The notes beneath the pieces are model-generated. The model was not told the origin of the DNA. It saw only the letters and a list, made by a program, of their open reading frames with translations, and ran no database searches. Position numbers and translations under genes: made by a program. A stretch of DNA of 64,000 nucleotides from Pontimicrobium aquaticum (GTDB taxonomy: Bacteria; Bacteroidota; Bacteroidia; Flavobacteriales; Flavobacteriaceae): NCBI RefSeq assembly GCF_005047595.1, contig NZ_SUPL01000001.1, forward strand, positions 1 through 64,000, read 5' to 3'. How positions within the stretch are numbered: the stretch's first letter is position 1; each line of letters opens with the position of its first letter. Below are positions 35,182 to 44,953 of the stretch, in pieces.

Positions 35182-35715
35182 ATGTCTAAATTTAATCTAA
35201 TAACCTCTCGCTTAGTTTTAGTTTTAATACTAAGTCTTAGTTTTCATTGTAAAGAACCAGACAACGACACAAAACAAGAGCAAGAAACTACAACCGAACT
35301 AGTAAAAATCACGCCACAAGATATTAACACAATAAATTATACCGAATTTGTACTTAGTAATTTAGCAAGAAAAAAAGTGAATGATTGGACAAAATTTAAA
35401 ACCTTAGAAACTGAAATTGAAAATCTAAAAAGCGGCACACTTTCCTTTTTTAAAGATGACAAAGCTGTTTTACAAGGGTTTATTACTGATCTTAAAAATG
35501 AAGTTCCAGAATCTCTTAATAAACCATCTATTTTAGTCAGACTTTCTGTTTTAGAAACTGCCATGTATAAATTTGACGAAACAATAAACCTTCAAAGCTC
35601 AACCAAAGAAGCTATTCTTAAGGATATTGAAAGATTACTTTTGGCTCAAAATAATTTTATTTATCAAATAAATAAAGTCATTGAAAAAGCATCACAAAAC
35701 ATTATTAAGCCTTAA
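35182..35715 (+). CDS. Helical lipoprotein of unknown function
   Basis: 177 aa. The signal ends in a lipobox-like SFHC (Cys23). The mature part is helical and charged, with no enzymatic motif; repeated LE/IE heptad-like spacing around 60–150 may form a helical bundle. No family recognised. Monocistronic, between the epimerase (divergent) and the M13 peptidase (90 bp downstream). Hypothetical but well supported by its promoter, signal and length. Confidence 0.72.
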   Translation: MSKFNLITSRLVLVLILSLSFHCKEPDNDTKQEQETTTELVKITPQDINTINYTEFVLSNLARKKVNDWTKFKTLETEIENLKSGTLSFFKDDKAVLQGFITDLKNEVPESLNKPSILVRLSVLETAMYKFDETINLQSSTKEAILKDIERLLLAQNNFIYQINKVIEKASQNIIKP

Positions 35716-35805
35716 TTATTATTATTTTTATGTTATAGTGTAACAAAAAAAGTTTTCAGGCTTCTAAATAATAAGTAAATTGTAAATAAATAAATACTAT
35801 TCAAA

Positions 35806-37869
35806 ATGAAAATCAATCAAATTAAATTGCTTTTTACAAGTATGTTTGTCTTAATTGGACTTAATGCATGCAAAGAGGATTCAAAAAATGACACTGCTGA
35901 AGCAGAAAAAATTCCTGGAATTATTCTTGAAAATATGGATACTTCCGTAAGCCCTAAAGATGATTTTTACAATTACGTAAACGGTAATTGGATGAAAACT
36001 AACACCATCCCAGACGATAGAACTCGTTGGGGAGGATTTGGAGTATTAAGAAAATCTACCGACGAAGATGTACTTAACATTATTAAAACATCAAAAGAAT
36101 TAGGAAAGTACTCTGAGGGAAGTGACCAAAAAAAGGCTTTATTAATTTTTGAAAGTGAGTTAGATACTGTTGCCAGAAATGAAGCTGGAATTAAACCATT
36201 AATGCCTCTACTAGATGCAATAAACAGCATTAACAATTTAAAGGACATGCAAACCATTTACGCCAGTACATTAGGCGTTGGAGCTCCTTTTGCTGGTCTT
36301 GGTGCAAATCCAGACATGAATAATAGCAGTATGAATGTGGCTTGGGTATTCCCTGGAGGTCTAGGTTTACAACGTGAATACTATCTATTACAGGATACAA
36401 AGTCTAAAGAAACTCGCGACGAATATGTAAATTTTGTTGCAAAAATGTTTCAATATATAGATTATAACGAAAGTAAAGCAAAAGCCACTGCTAGCAAAAT
36501 TTTAGAATTAGAAACACAATTGGCTGAGCCAAGATTGGACAAAGTAGCTATGAGGGATGCTAGAAATTATAATAATCCAATGACAGTAGCTGAACTACAA
36601 GAACTAACTCCTGCTATTGACTGGAATAAATTTATAGTAGATATGGGTATCACCAAAACTTTATCTAAAGTTAATGTGATGCAACCTGAATATATGAAAG
36701 CTCTAAATGCATTTTTAACATCAACTTCTATTGAGGATATCAAAACATTAATGACGTGGAATACACTTAGATCCAATTCTGGATATTTAACAACAGATAT
36801 GGGAAAAACCAATTGGGAATTTTATGCACAATACTTAAGTGGTGCAAAAAAAATGAGACCAGCAGAAGAAAGAGCTTTACAAACAGTTAATGGCTCAGTT
36901 GGTGAAGCTATTGGGCAATTATACGTTGAAGCAAAGTTTCCGCCAGAGGCCAAAGAAAAAGCTGAGAAAATGATTGCTGATGTAATTACAGCGTTTCAAA
37001 ATAGAATTAAAAAGTTAGATTGGATGAGTGAAGACACAAAAACCAAAGCCATTGAAAAGCTAGATAAGTTTACAGTAAAAATTGCTTATCCTGACGAATG
37101 GGAAGACTATTCAGAAATGATGGTAAAAGAGGGTAATAGTTATGCCGAAAATATGATGGCTGTTGGTAAATGGGCAACGGATAAAAATTTATCTGAAATA
37201 GATGAGCCTGTGGACAAAACACAATGGGGAATGTCTCCGCAAACAGTAAATGCTTATTTTAACCCATTAAATAACGAAATTGTATTTCCAGCAGCTATAT
37301 TACAACCTCCTTTTTACAACTATACAGCAGATGATGCTGTGAATTATGGTGGTATTGGCGCTGTAATTGGACACGAGATTTCACATGCTTTTGATGATTC
37401 TGGATCAAGATTTGATGGCGATGGTAATTTAAAAAATTGGTGGACAGATACAGACCTAGAAGAGTTTACTAAAAGAGGTAATGCTTTAGCGGAACAATAT
37501 AGTGCTATTGAAGTTATGGATAGCGTTTTTATAAACGGTAAATTCACTCTAGGAGAAAATATTGGTGATTTAGGAGGTTTACTTGGAGCTTACGATGGCT
37601 TACAATTAAACTTCGAAAGAAACGGTCGTCCAGAAAACATTGATGGCTTTACACCTGAACAACGTTTCTTTATGAGTTGGGCAACTGTATGGAGAACATT
37701 AATTAGACAAGATGCCTTAAGAACACAGGTTAAAACAGATACTCATTCTCCTGGATTATACAGAGCAATACAACCTTTAAAGAATATTGATGCTTTCTAT
37801 GAAGCGTTCGATATTAAAGAAGGTGATAAAATGTATTTAGCTCCAGAAAAGAGAGTTCGTATTTGGTAA
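35806..37869 (+). CDS. M13 family zinc endopeptidase (neprilysin/PepO-like), lipoprotein
   Basis: Lipobox LNAC (Cys22) suggests lipid anchoring. The M13_N domain covers about 45–430. The catalytic M13 domain carries VIGHEISHAFDD (HExxH, about 522–533), GENIGDLGG (third zinc ligand, Glu) and a C-terminal RVRIW, a conserved M13 ending. 687 aa is standard. It likely degrades oligopeptides in the periplasm or at the surface. Followed by a strong bidirectional terminator. Confidence 0.94.
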   Translation: MKINQIKLLFTSMFVLIGLNACKEDSKNDTAEAEKIPGIILENMDTSVSPKDDFYNYVNGNWMKTNTIPDDRTRWGGFGVLRKSTDEDVLNIIKTSKELGKYSEGSDQKKALLIFESELDTVARNEAGIKPLMPLLDAINSINNLKDMQTIYASTLGVGAPFAGLGANPDMNNSSMNVAWVFPGGLGLQREYYLLQDTKSKETRDEYVNFVAKMFQYIDYNESKAKATASKILELETQLAEPRLDKVAMRDARNYNNPMTVAELQELTPAIDWNKFIVDMGITKTLSKVNVMQPEYMKALNAFLTSTSIEDIKTLMTWNTLRSNSGYLTTDMGKTNWEFYAQYLSGAKKMRPAEERALQTVNGSVGEAIGQLYVEAKFPPEAKEKAEKMIADVITAFQNRIKKLDWMSEDTKTKAIEKLDKFTVKIAYPDEWEDYSEMMVKEGNSYAENMMAVGKWATDKNLSEIDEPVDKTQWGMSPQTVNAYFNPLNNEIVFPAAILQPPFYNYTADDAVNYGGIGAVIGHEISHAFDDSGSRFDGDGNLKNWWTDTDLEEFTKRGNALAEQYSAIEVMDSVFINGKFTLGENIGDLGGLLGAYDGLQLNFERNGRPENIDGFTPEQRFFMSWATVWRTLIRQDALRTQVKTDTHSPGLYRAIQPLKNIDAFYEAFDIKEGDKMYLAPEKRVRIW

Positions 37870-37889
37870 TTATACCAACAATCAATAAT

Positions 37890-37918
37890 AAAAAAGCAGC
37901 TCAATGAGCTGCTTTTTT
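37890..37918. terminator. Bidirectional terminator between M13 peptidase and TPR gene
   Basis: AAAAAGCAGCTCA and TGAGCTGCTTTTT arms around a single base, with A and T runs on both sides, between two convergent genes. Confidence 0.88.
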
Positions 37919-37939
37919 GTTATCTAAACTTTGGAGGTT

Positions 37940-38653
37940 TTAGTTATCTTTTTTAGTTGCTTGAGCAGGAGCAGGAGGATTTTTTCTAGCCTCTAATGCT
38001 TGCTTACCTACTAATGCAATATTAAAATTAGGAGCTAAAGCTATAGCCTCATCTAAAATGGCAATAGCACCATCTAAATCATTTTGATTAAGTTTAAATT
38101 TAGCAAGACCTTTTAAATATGTAAATGCAGCTTTAGCTGGCACTTGGTAAGGTCTTTGAGAGTCGTAATAAGTACGTACTTCATCGTCTTTAGAATTTGC
38201 AAGACCATACTCTATATTAGCAGTGGCTCCAGCAATATCATTTATTTGAATTTTAAGATCTGCCATTTCATAAGCTATCATAATATTTGGCGTTCTTTTA
38301 AACAATTCTTCAAAATGTACAAGAGCTTGCTCTGGTTGGTTTATAGCTTGTAAACTTACTGCCTTAACTTCAACAGCCATATTAGAATCGTTTACATTTG
38401 TATCAATTCCAATAGTGTTTAAAGCCTGCATATGCTTTCCTCCATTCATATACAATACAGCTAGAGTATCAATTCTAGCTTGGTTAGGTGCTAATACATT
38501 TAAATGTGTTAACGCGTTAATTACACCTTGCATATCTCCTTGTTTCTTCATTTGTGCATAATATGCTTCATAATGCTTTAGCAACTCAGAATTACTTTGA
38601 GCAGTAGCCTGAAATGTAATTGCTAATAATAAAATTCCTATAACTTTTTTCAT
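37940..38653 (-). CDS. Exported TPR-like protein
   Basis: 237 aa with a signal peptide ending near ATAQ (residue 18). Helical repeat units follow (MQALNTIG, PEQALVHFEELFKRTP and DGAIAILDEAIALAPN at about 195–210, each with TPR spacing). The C-terminus is Pro/Ala/Lys-rich (NPPAPAQATKKDN). No enzymatic motif. Downstream of the M28 peptidase gene in the same direction, with a 67-bp gap, so co-transcription is possible. Function unknown. Confidence 0.82.
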   Translation of the reverse strand: MKKVIGILLLAITFQATAQSNSELLKHYEAYYAQMKKQGDMQGVINALTHLNVLAPNQARIDTLAVLYMNGGKHMQALNTIGIDTNVNDSNMAVEVKAVSLQAINQPEQALVHFEELFKRTPNIMIAYEMADLKIQINDIAGATANIEYGLANSKDDEVRTYYDSQRPYQVPAKAAFTYLKGLAKFKLNQNDLDGAIAILDEAIALAPNFNIALVGKQALEARKNPPAPAQATKKDN

Positions 38654-38720
38654 TTGTAATTATTTAAGGGTTCAAAACTAAACAATTAAGTGAAACAATA
38701 GGTATGCCAAAGACTAAATT

Positions 38721-41012
38721 TTAGTTAATGTCTATAGTTTTAGTAACAATTATGGCATCATTTAAAATGAATGGTTTTGGAATCATTTCCTTAGTTCTTT
38801 TTGGAATTGTAAACAGCTCATTTGTCAATAAATCAAAAGATGACTCATAGAGTTGTATTTGGGTTTTTTGATTTTTTGGAACAGTGAAATCAAGGTGTAA
38901 CGAGTCATTATCAGACACGAAATAACTAAAGAGCCTATTGCCCCTTCTCATTTCAAAGGCAAAGCCATCTGCAGTTTCTTTATATGCTTCAACACCATTT
39001 ACTTTAAAGTCTTTAAACTTAACTTCACTTTTAGCATATAAATCAAATTTATTAATGCTTCTTTGTTGAACAATAGACATTTCAATATGTCTTAAATCAC
39101 CTATGATAGTGTCTTTACTTATGGTAACTTTTGAATCTGGAATGTGTTTTATAGTTGCCTCGGCTGTATAAGTAAATCTTGAATTATATTTGCTACTAAA
39201 GGTGTTTTCGTTTGAATTCACATCAGTTTCTTCCGTTATAAAGTTTTTAGTCCAAGTGTCTAGCATACTATCATAAGTTGCCCAATTTGCAGTATTGTTA
39301 TCAGCATTTAAAACATACACTAAGCTATTTGGCTTTGGTTGTTCTTCATTAAATGATGCGTTAAAATGTGCCACAATTAGTACTATTAATGCTACCATAA
39401 ACGAAATTCTTGACCATCGTTTTTTATGATTTAAAAACCCTAAAACTGGCAACAAAAGTCCAAATATTAAAGCTCCTAATGCTCCTACCGAGATTAGCAT
39501 TTTTAAACCTAAGCCTACAGGGAACATCTTAATAAATGGCGTAAAAATTAACAACAAAGGGAAACATAAAAGTGCTAATAAATAGAGGTTTGGCTCATTC
39601 TGTTTTATTGTAACATACAAGGCAATTAGCGCAAAAAACACTGGTACAATAAAAAAACTTGCTCCTTTTAAGTACATAGCCACGAACAAGCAAACTACTA
39701 ACCAAATAGTTATTGGTGCAATTAATGTGTTAGCAACACTCTCTTGCTTAAACTTATTATAAGCCCAAAAACACAAACTTAATGTTACAAAAGCAAAAGC
39801 TAATATATAAGTATAACCATTATAGGTAAACCCATGGAGCATTTCACTGTACTCTGGATATAACACAAGCATTAACTCCCAAAGTAAATAACAAACTAAA
39901 ACACTAGTGATTAATGCCACTAAAAAGGGCACAAACCCTTTAAGCATTAGCTTAACATTAAGTCGTTCTTTTTTAATTCCGTAAGCAATTAGCCCTCCAA
40001 AAAGAACCAACGCGAGAATCAACATTGGCCAAATCCAAGAAAAAGGATACATTACCACTTTAAATAGTGGCACGTTAAAATAGATGTAATCCACATCTGT
40101 TTTTAGGTTGCTTAAGTCGGCTTCAGAAAAGTAACTTAGTAAAGGCATTAAATAAGACGCTTGATGCTCTAAAGTATTTCTATCCAATCGCTCATAATTA
40201 TCCATATAAGTATGGTAATCGAAATGATCACCGATAAAAGCAAAATTGAATCCTTCAATATCGCCATCTTCTCTAAACACAGTTAAATCAGTATCGTTTG
40301 GCAGCATTTTATAAATACTATAGGCTAATGAATTTGCCACAGGATATTGAGGATTAGCCTCAACAAAACCTTTCATCAAATTAGCATTCCCAGCATTGGT
40401 TTCCATAAGCATATAGCTTGGACCACCACTACCTCTAGCTTCAAAATTTAATACCAAACCAACATCTTTTGCCCAAGGATGTCGGTTTACAAAAATATCT
40501 GCGCCATTAAGTCCTAATTCTTCGGCATCAGTTATTACAATAATAATGTCGTTCTTGGGTTGAGTTCCATTGGCTAAAAAAGCTCTAACACCTTCTAATA
40601 TTGTTACCACTCCTGATCCTGCATCACTGGCTCCTAAAGAAGCTTGAGGTGCACTATCATAATGTGACAATAGCAGCAATGCTTTTGAATTATTACTACC
40701 CTCTATTTTGGCTATAATATTTTTAGGTTTTGATAAATTCCCCCAGTCTCGCAAAGAATAGCCTTCTTGTATTTTAGCTTTTAACCCAAGTTGATTAAGC
40801 TCATTAACAATATAGTTTCTAACATTTTCATGCTCTTCACTACCTACAAAATGCGGTGCTTTAGTGAGTTCTTTTAAATGAACTAAAGCTCTTTGGGTTG
40901 AAAATTGGTTTTCATCAGTGTTTAAATTGGATATGCTTTGGGGCATCATTGCTAAAAAACTCCAATAAACAGCTACAATTAGTAATAATAGTGAAATTGC
41001 TTTTTTAATCAT
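38721..41012 (-). CDS. M28 family zinc aminopeptidase with C-terminal membrane domain
   Basis: Membrane-anchored aminopeptidase. One N-terminal anchor, then an M28 domain with LSHYDSAP and SDAGSG (metal His, Asp), DAEELGLNG (catalytic and metal Glu), LNFEARGSGG and the late His in HTYMDNYE. From about residue 330 there are roughly eight membrane segments and a C-terminal soluble domain (about 560–763), a layout like Bacteroidota ERMP1-type peptidases. The open frame extends to 41063, but the ATG at 41012 precedes the membrane anchor and gives 763 aa. Confidence 0.9.
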   Translation of the reverse strand: MIKKAISLLLLIVAVYWSFLAMMPQSISNLNTDENQFSTQRALVHLKELTKAPHFVGSEEHENVRNYIVNELNQLGLKAKIQEGYSLRDWGNLSKPKNIIAKIEGSNNSKALLLLSHYDSAPQASLGASDAGSGVVTILEGVRAFLANGTQPKNDIIIVITDAEELGLNGADIFVNRHPWAKDVGLVLNFEARGSGGPSYMLMETNAGNANLMKGFVEANPQYPVANSLAYSIYKMLPNDTDLTVFREDGDIEGFNFAFIGDHFDYHTYMDNYERLDRNTLEHQASYLMPLLSYFSEADLSNLKTDVDYIYFNVPLFKVVMYPFSWIWPMLILALVLFGGLIAYGIKKERLNVKLMLKGFVPFLVALITSVLVCYLLWELMLVLYPEYSEMLHGFTYNGYTYILAFAFVTLSLCFWAYNKFKQESVANTLIAPITIWLVVCLFVAMYLKGASFFIVPVFFALIALYVTIKQNEPNLYLLALLCFPLLLIFTPFIKMFPVGLGLKMLISVGALGALIFGLLLPVLGFLNHKKRWSRISFMVALIVLIVAHFNASFNEEQPKPNSLVYVLNADNNTANWATYDSMLDTWTKNFITEETDVNSNENTFSSKYNSRFTYTAEATIKHIPDSKVTISKDTIIGDLRHIEMSIVQQRSINKFDLYAKSEVKFKDFKVNGVEAYKETADGFAFEMRRGNRLFSYFVSDNDSLHLDFTVPKNQKTQIQLYESSFDLLTNELFTIPKRTKEMIPKPFILNDAIIVTKTIDIN

Positions 41013-41112
41013 TTTGGAAAAATTACCGGTTTGTATAAAAGTAGTAAAAATTCCATTTAGCATAAGTCACTAAAATTTAGTAAATTAAAGCTCAACTGTT
41101 AAATTAAATATC

Positions 41113-41580
41113 ATGGCAATTAAAAGTTTTCAAGGCTCTAGACGAGATCAACAAAATACTATTGACACAGCACACATTACAGTTAAAGACTACATGACCA
41201 CAAACTTAATTACGTTTAAGCCTAATCAATCTATAGAGGAAGTGATAGACACACTCATAAAATATAAGATTTCAGGTGGTCCTGTTGTTAATGATAACAA
41301 TGAGTTAATTGGTATTATATCTGAAGGTGATTGTATTAAACAAATAAGTAAAAGTCGCTATTATAATATGCCTTTAGAAAGTAGCACTGTAGAAAACCAC
41401 ATGATAAAAGATGTAGAAACTATTGATGGTAACATGAATGTATTTGATGCAGCTAATAAGTTTTTAGAATCTAAACGACGACGATTTCCTATTGTAGAAA
41501 ACGGAAAATTAGTTGGTCAAATTAGTCAAAAAGATATTTTAAAAGCAGCCATTAAACTTAAAGGTCATAACTGGAAATAA
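41113..41580 (+). CDS. Two-CBS-domain protein
   Basis: 155 aa, soluble. Tandem CBS motifs at about 24–85 (VKDYMTTNLITFKPNQSIEE, ISGGPVVND) and 92–148 (VENHMIKDVETID, RRFPIVENGKLVGQISQKDIL) form one Bateman module that binds an adenine nucleotide and usually senses energy state. No fused effector. Convergent with the GIDE-domain gene, 1 bp apart. Partner unknown. Confidence 0.9.
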   Translation: MAIKSFQGSRRDQQNTIDTAHITVKDYMTTNLITFKPNQSIEEVIDTLIKYKISGGPVVNDNNELIGIISEGDCIKQISKSRYYNMPLESSTVENHMIKDVETIDGNMNVFDAANKFLESKRRRFPIVENGKLVGQISQKDILKAAIKLKGHNWK

Positions 41581-41581
41581 A

Positions 41582-42289
41582 CTAAAATCTATCTTTTCGT
41601 TTATTTTCTATTGGTAAGTCGGTAATTAGTAATTTATCTTTTTCAGTACTTACCAATTCTGCAATTTTAGAATAAGGGTATTCTGGAATTGACTCACTTA
41701 ATGTTTTCCATTTAGCAATTCCTGCAACAGTTATTTTCTCGCCAATTTCAATTACACCCTCTTTATAACGAAGCGACTTATTAAAACCTAAAAAGCTGAC
41801 TGGATCAATATTATATTGTTTTAACAGAGATTCGAATTCTGGTGTTGGATCATTAAAAGCTCCTGATGATGTTTTTACATCTTTTACTAAATAACTTTTA
41901 TAGTTTTTTGGTGATTGCGTTGGTCTAACTATAACATAATCACCACGATTCTCGATAAAAAACTCCTGCGTTTTTTCTTCATCTATTACTGTTTTCCAAT
42001 GCGAGCTTTTACCTGTACTAACACGCTTTTCAATTTTAATGGTGTAAAACACGCATTTCCTTCCGCTTAATGGTGCAATTAAGGGGACTTTAACGTGTAA
42101 GGCTTTCCCACTTACTTTTGCAAGCTCATTGGTTTTTATGCCTCCTGTAGATTTAAAAGGTATTTTAGACAGTTTTCTTAAAACAACTTGTTTTATTGAG
42201 AAATAATGAGATAGAAAAATTACAGCTCCAATAACTACTATTAGTATTGGAAGGATAATTATTAAGTCGTTTTTTGCAAGAAGTATCAT
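41582..42289 (-). CDS. GIDE-domain membrane protein
   Basis: 235 aa with an N-terminal membrane segment (about 9–28). The central part (about 50–200) matches the GIDE/BAM domain shared with the mitochondrial E3 ligase MULAN (VSGKALHVKVPLIAPLSGRK, CVFYTIKIEKR, FFIENRGDYVIVRP). The bacterial proteins lack a RING finger, as here. Function in bacteria is unknown; a membrane-associated beta-barrel-like domain is likely. Precedes no obvious partner. Confidence 0.75.
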   Translation of the reverse strand: MILLAKNDLIIILPILIVVIGAVIFLSHYFSIKQVVLRKLSKIPFKSTGGIKTNELAKVSGKALHVKVPLIAPLSGRKCVFYTIKIEKRVSTGKSSHWKTVIDEEKTQEFFIENRGDYVIVRPTQSPKNYKSYLVKDVKTSSGAFNDPTPEFESLLKQYNIDPVSFLGFNKSLRYKEGVIEIGEKITVAGIAKWKTLSESIPEYPYSKIAELVSTEKDKLLITDLPIENKRKDRF

Positions 42290-42346
42290 AGTAATGGTAT
42301 GGCGTGTAACATATTAGTATATGACTTCACGTTAATGTTACAAATT

Positions 42347-42697
42347 CTAAGAATCGCGCTTTACTAAGGCATAGTACTCATTCTCCAAAGGCAAATAGCC
42401 TTGATCGTACACGAAATAGTAAATAGCTCCAGCTTTGGTTGTATAAATACTCGTAAAATAATTAAAATCGAATCCTTTTTCTATCAATTTGCCTCTAGAC
42501 GTTTTTGTTTTTTGTTCAGGGTTTAGCTCTTCAAGAATTCTGTAGTTTTTACGTAATCGATTGTTCGTGTTTCGTATTAAATTTTTACTGTCCTTATTAA
42601 CCCTATTGTTATAAGAATTTCTGCATGCATCACTACAAAATTTTTTATCAATGCGACCCACTATTTTGTCGCCACATTCTGGACATTCTCTTTTCAT
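42347..42697 (-). CDS. Small zinc-ribbon protein
   Basis: 116 aa. The N-terminal CPECG and FCSDACR pairs (Cys5, 8, 21, 25) form a probable zinc ribbon, followed by a basic helix (RNTNNRLRKNYRIL) and a C-terminal domain with many aromatic residues (YFTSIYTTKAGAIYYFVYDQGY). It may bind nucleic acid. A 12-bp gap to the agmatinase-family gene suggests co-transcription. Commonly annotated as hypothetical in relatives; no function known. Confidence 0.78.
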   Translation of the reverse strand: MKRECPECGDKIVGRIDKKFCSDACRNSYNNRVNKDSKNLIRNTNNRLRKNYRILEELNPEQKTKTSRGKLIEKGFDFNYFTSIYTTKAGAIYYFVYDQGYLPLENEYYALVKRDS

Positions 42698-42709
42698 TAT
42701 CTACATAGT

Positions 42710-43504
42710 TTAATTTATCATTTTTGAAGCTAGCTCTTTAAATAATTTATAAGCAACCATGGCAGTTACATTATTTATATCTCGTTTTGGGTTTAGCTCT
42801 ACAATATCTGCTCCTACAATTGGTACATTTATATTTTGAATAATATTTAGCAACTGTCTGGTAGTCATTCCTCCAGGCTCATGATGAGAAATTCCCGGGG
42901 CAAATGCTGGATCAAGCACATCAATATCCAATGAAATGTATAAAGGTGATTCTAGCGAATTGATGAAATCTGTATTAAAATCTTTCATTTCAATAATTTT
43001 CACCCCAAAACGTTTTGCTTGTTCTCTTTGATGTGTATTAAACGTTCTAATTCCTACTTGAGTTAAGGAATTAATACAACCTCTTTCCATGAGTCTTGCA
43101 AAAGGAGACGCATGTGAGTATGGATTATTTTCAAAATTATCATACAAATCGGCATGCGCATCTAAATGCAACACATTAAGGTTTTGATGTTTTTTAGAAA
43201 ACGCTTCAATCACAGGAAATGAAATAGAATGGTCGCCACCTAAACTAATAATTTTACTTCCATCCTTTAATTCATTACTTATAGTTTCTTTTATTTTATT
43301 ATAAGCAAAAGCAGCATCCGTTTTAGTAAATGCTATATCGCCACAATCTTTGTAGTTTACATTTTCAATAATTTCTTTTCCTTGTTCACAAAATTTGTTT
43401 GCTGAACCTTCTTCATCCATCAGCCTGATGTGCTCTGGTGCTAAAGCAGAACCTTTTTTATAAGAAGAATTAGCGTCGTAAGGAATTCCTATTAGTCTTA
43501 ACAT
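42710..43504 (-). CDS. Ureohydrolase: agmatinase/arginase family
   Basis: Binuclear manganese hydrolase of guanidino compounds. Metal-binding motifs GGDHSI (about 95–100), LDAHADLY (about 118–125) and SLDIDVLDPAFAPG (about 191–204) are complete. 264 aa is slightly short for SpeB (about 300). Substrate (agmatine, arginine or formimidoylglutamate) cannot be fixed from sequence; agmatinase-like is the nearest fit. Upstream lies the accessory region of small genes. Confidence 0.86.
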   Translation of the reverse strand: MLRLIGIPYDANSSYKKGSALAPEHIRLMDEEGSANKFCEQGKEIIENVNYKDCGDIAFTKTDAAFAYNKIKETISNELKDGSKIISLGGDHSISFPVIEAFSKKHQNLNVLHLDAHADLYDNFENNPYSHASPFARLMERGCINSLTQVGIRTFNTHQREQAKRFGVKIIEMKDFNTDFINSLESPLYISLDIDVLDPAFAPGISHHEPGGMTTRQLLNIIQNINVPIVGADIVELNPKRDINNVTAMVAYKLFKELASKMIN

Positions 43505-43586
43505 TTTTAACTGAGATGTAATTTACTCAGTAAATAGGCATCTATATACAAAGAGGGACAAGATGCTTTAATCCGATTCTCTTTGG

Positions 43587-43748
43587 TTAAACATTAAACA
43601 AATCTCTAAACAAACCAATAACAAGTCCAAAAAATACTACCAACACTAGAATAGCAGCGACTATAAAAAGTAATGGAAATAAGAATTTATTAGCACAGCC
43701 CTCAAAGGGTGCTTGATGCATACCTTGTTCTTTTTGCGTCTTATTCAT
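43587..43748 (-). CDS. Small one-TM protein
   Basis: 53 aa. Polar N-terminus with EGCANKFLFP, then one hydrophobic segment (about 22–45) and a short polar tail ending DLFNV. Continuous from ATG to TAA with no competing long frame. No family recognised; membrane protein of unknown role. Confidence 0.6.
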   Translation of the reverse strand: MNKTQKEQGMHQAPFEGCANKFLFPLLFIVAAILVLVVFFGLVIGLFRDLFNV

Positions 43749-43791
43749 TTAGTTAAATGTAAATTTAGATAAATTTGCTTGATTAGAAGTT

Positions 43792-43893
43792 ATGGAAGAA
43801 AAAGAACCAAAGAATTACGCAGACCATGTAATAGTAGCACTTATTATAGTTGCTATAATATCTTGTTTAATGGTGGTTTTTAAGATTAGTTGA
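43792..43893 (+). CDS. Very small one-TM protein
   Basis: 33 aa: acidic N-terminus (MEEKEPKNYADH) and a single hydrophobic segment (VIVALIIVAIISCLMVVF). Divergent from the 53-aa gene. The charge pattern is that of a real small membrane protein, but so short a frame is uncertain. Its last 8 bp overlap the convergent 76-aa gene. Confidence 0.4.
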   Translation: MEEKEPKNYADHVIVALIIVAIISCLMVVFKIS

Positions 43894-44116
43894 TTTTGTC
43901 GTTTAATATTTTTTGGAAAGTATATTTTTTTCGACTTACTTCATTTGTATAATATAAGATGTTACTTTTCTTAAATGCTTTTTCGTAAAATGAATTACTC
44001 TTTAAGTAAGGCTCAATACTTCGCATTTTTCTTAATAGCTCTGATAAATTTGTAGCAACAAATAACACTTTGTTTTCGCTTACAGACACGTAAAATTTAG
44101 AAATTCTTTTATTCAT
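43886..44116 (-). CDS. Small hypothetical protein, related in shape to the 68-aa protein at 45144
   Basis: 76 aa, soluble, basic. Starts MNKRISKFYVSVSENKVLFV and contains an NLSELLRKM helix. Order and spacing (YVxV strand, short loop, NL-starting helix, Tyr/Lys-rich end) resemble the 68-aa protein at 45144–45350. Such tiny proteins are frequent in mobile regions of Flavobacteriaceae. Function unknown. Confidence 0.5.
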   Translation of the reverse strand: MNKRISKFYVSVSENKVLFVATNLSELLRKMRSIEPYLKSNSFYEKAFKKSNILYYTNEVSRKKYTFQKILNDKIN

Positions 44117-44428
44117 GTTTACGATTAAAGCACTTTATTCGTATTTTTATCAAATATATGAATTAAATTTCTTAACTTTGTTATATGAAAAAACGCCAAG
44201 AGTACGAATCTTGACGTTTTTAATTATAATCTTTTTGGAGTGTTTAGTTCATTCGTTAATGAAGCGAAGTCTAACTTAACTTTCAACCTGTATATATTCG
44301 CAGGTCTTAAAAGATTACTTTTAATAGAAACTGCTTATTAAAGTTACTTTCCTCACAAAGGAAGTATTGCTTTTTACACAGTTTCACAGGAAACACACAA
44401 ATTAAGCATCCATACAAAGGATGCTTTT
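44117..44428. other. 312-bp gap with two hairpins, possible small RNA
   Basis: Holds an interrupted stem AAAAACG-CAAGA / TCTTG-CGTTTTT (44187–44221), a CCTG..CAGG dyad near 44288–44305 and a terminator-like AAGCATCC/GGATGCTT stem (44404–44426) with a plus-strand T run. The last also serves the end of the leftward 174-aa gene. No coding frame was seen. Transcription of a plus-strand RNA between the hairpins is possible but unproven. Confidence 0.35.
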
Positions 44429-44953
44429 TTACTTTCTTACTACTTCTTTTTTATTTATATCTATAGGTAAATATTTCTCTTTTGGCTTGTATTCATGTTT
44501 AAAATCATTACTTAAAACCCACTCTGGAAGCCCCCAAAAACTAAGATTGTTAGCCCCATTGTATTTCACTACAACTAATTTTCCTTGCTTTTTCAATCTT
44601 CTAGCTACATTATCAATCCTTTTTACACTCCCACTTAACATGTTCATATGATATTGAACATCATGAAGTTTAGTTCCACGCCCCAAATAATTTTCAAATA
44701 ACCACAATAGTTGTTTATCCTTTCTAGCTAATGAAGGAAAATTTTTAACTGCTTCAGATTCGTTAAAAAGATTTTTAATCTTTATTTCTTTTATTTTTTC
44801 TGGATTTGTAATTTTAGAATAATTCTTAGCGATATCATTCTCTTGAATTACAACGAGTATATTCTTAATAGTAACATCTAGCCTATCCCTAATGATGTTT
44901 AATTCATCTTTAGTTTTTAAAAGCCCCTCAAGTAATAATTCATTAGAAGTCAT
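44429..44953 (-). CDS. Predicted winged-helix-like hypothetical protein
   Basis: 174 aa. A helical N-terminal part with LLKTKDELNIIRDRLD heptads is followed by a possible winged-helix segment at about 85–150 (QYHMNMLSGSVKRIDNVARRLKKQGKLVVVK) that resembles a helix-turn-helix plus wing. It may be a DNA-binding regulator or modification-linked protein of the accessory region. No family recognised. Flanked by an island of small genes and an IS1595-type transposase. Confidence 0.6.
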   Translation of the reverse strand: MTSNELLLEGLLKTKDELNIIRDRLDVTIKNILVVIQENDIAKNYSKITNPEKIKEIKIKNLFNESEAVKNFPSLARKDKQLLWLFENYLGRGTKLHDVQYHMNMLSGSVKRIDNVARRLKKQGKLVVVKYNGANNLSFWGLPEWVLSNDFKHEYKPKEKYLPIDINKKEVVRK

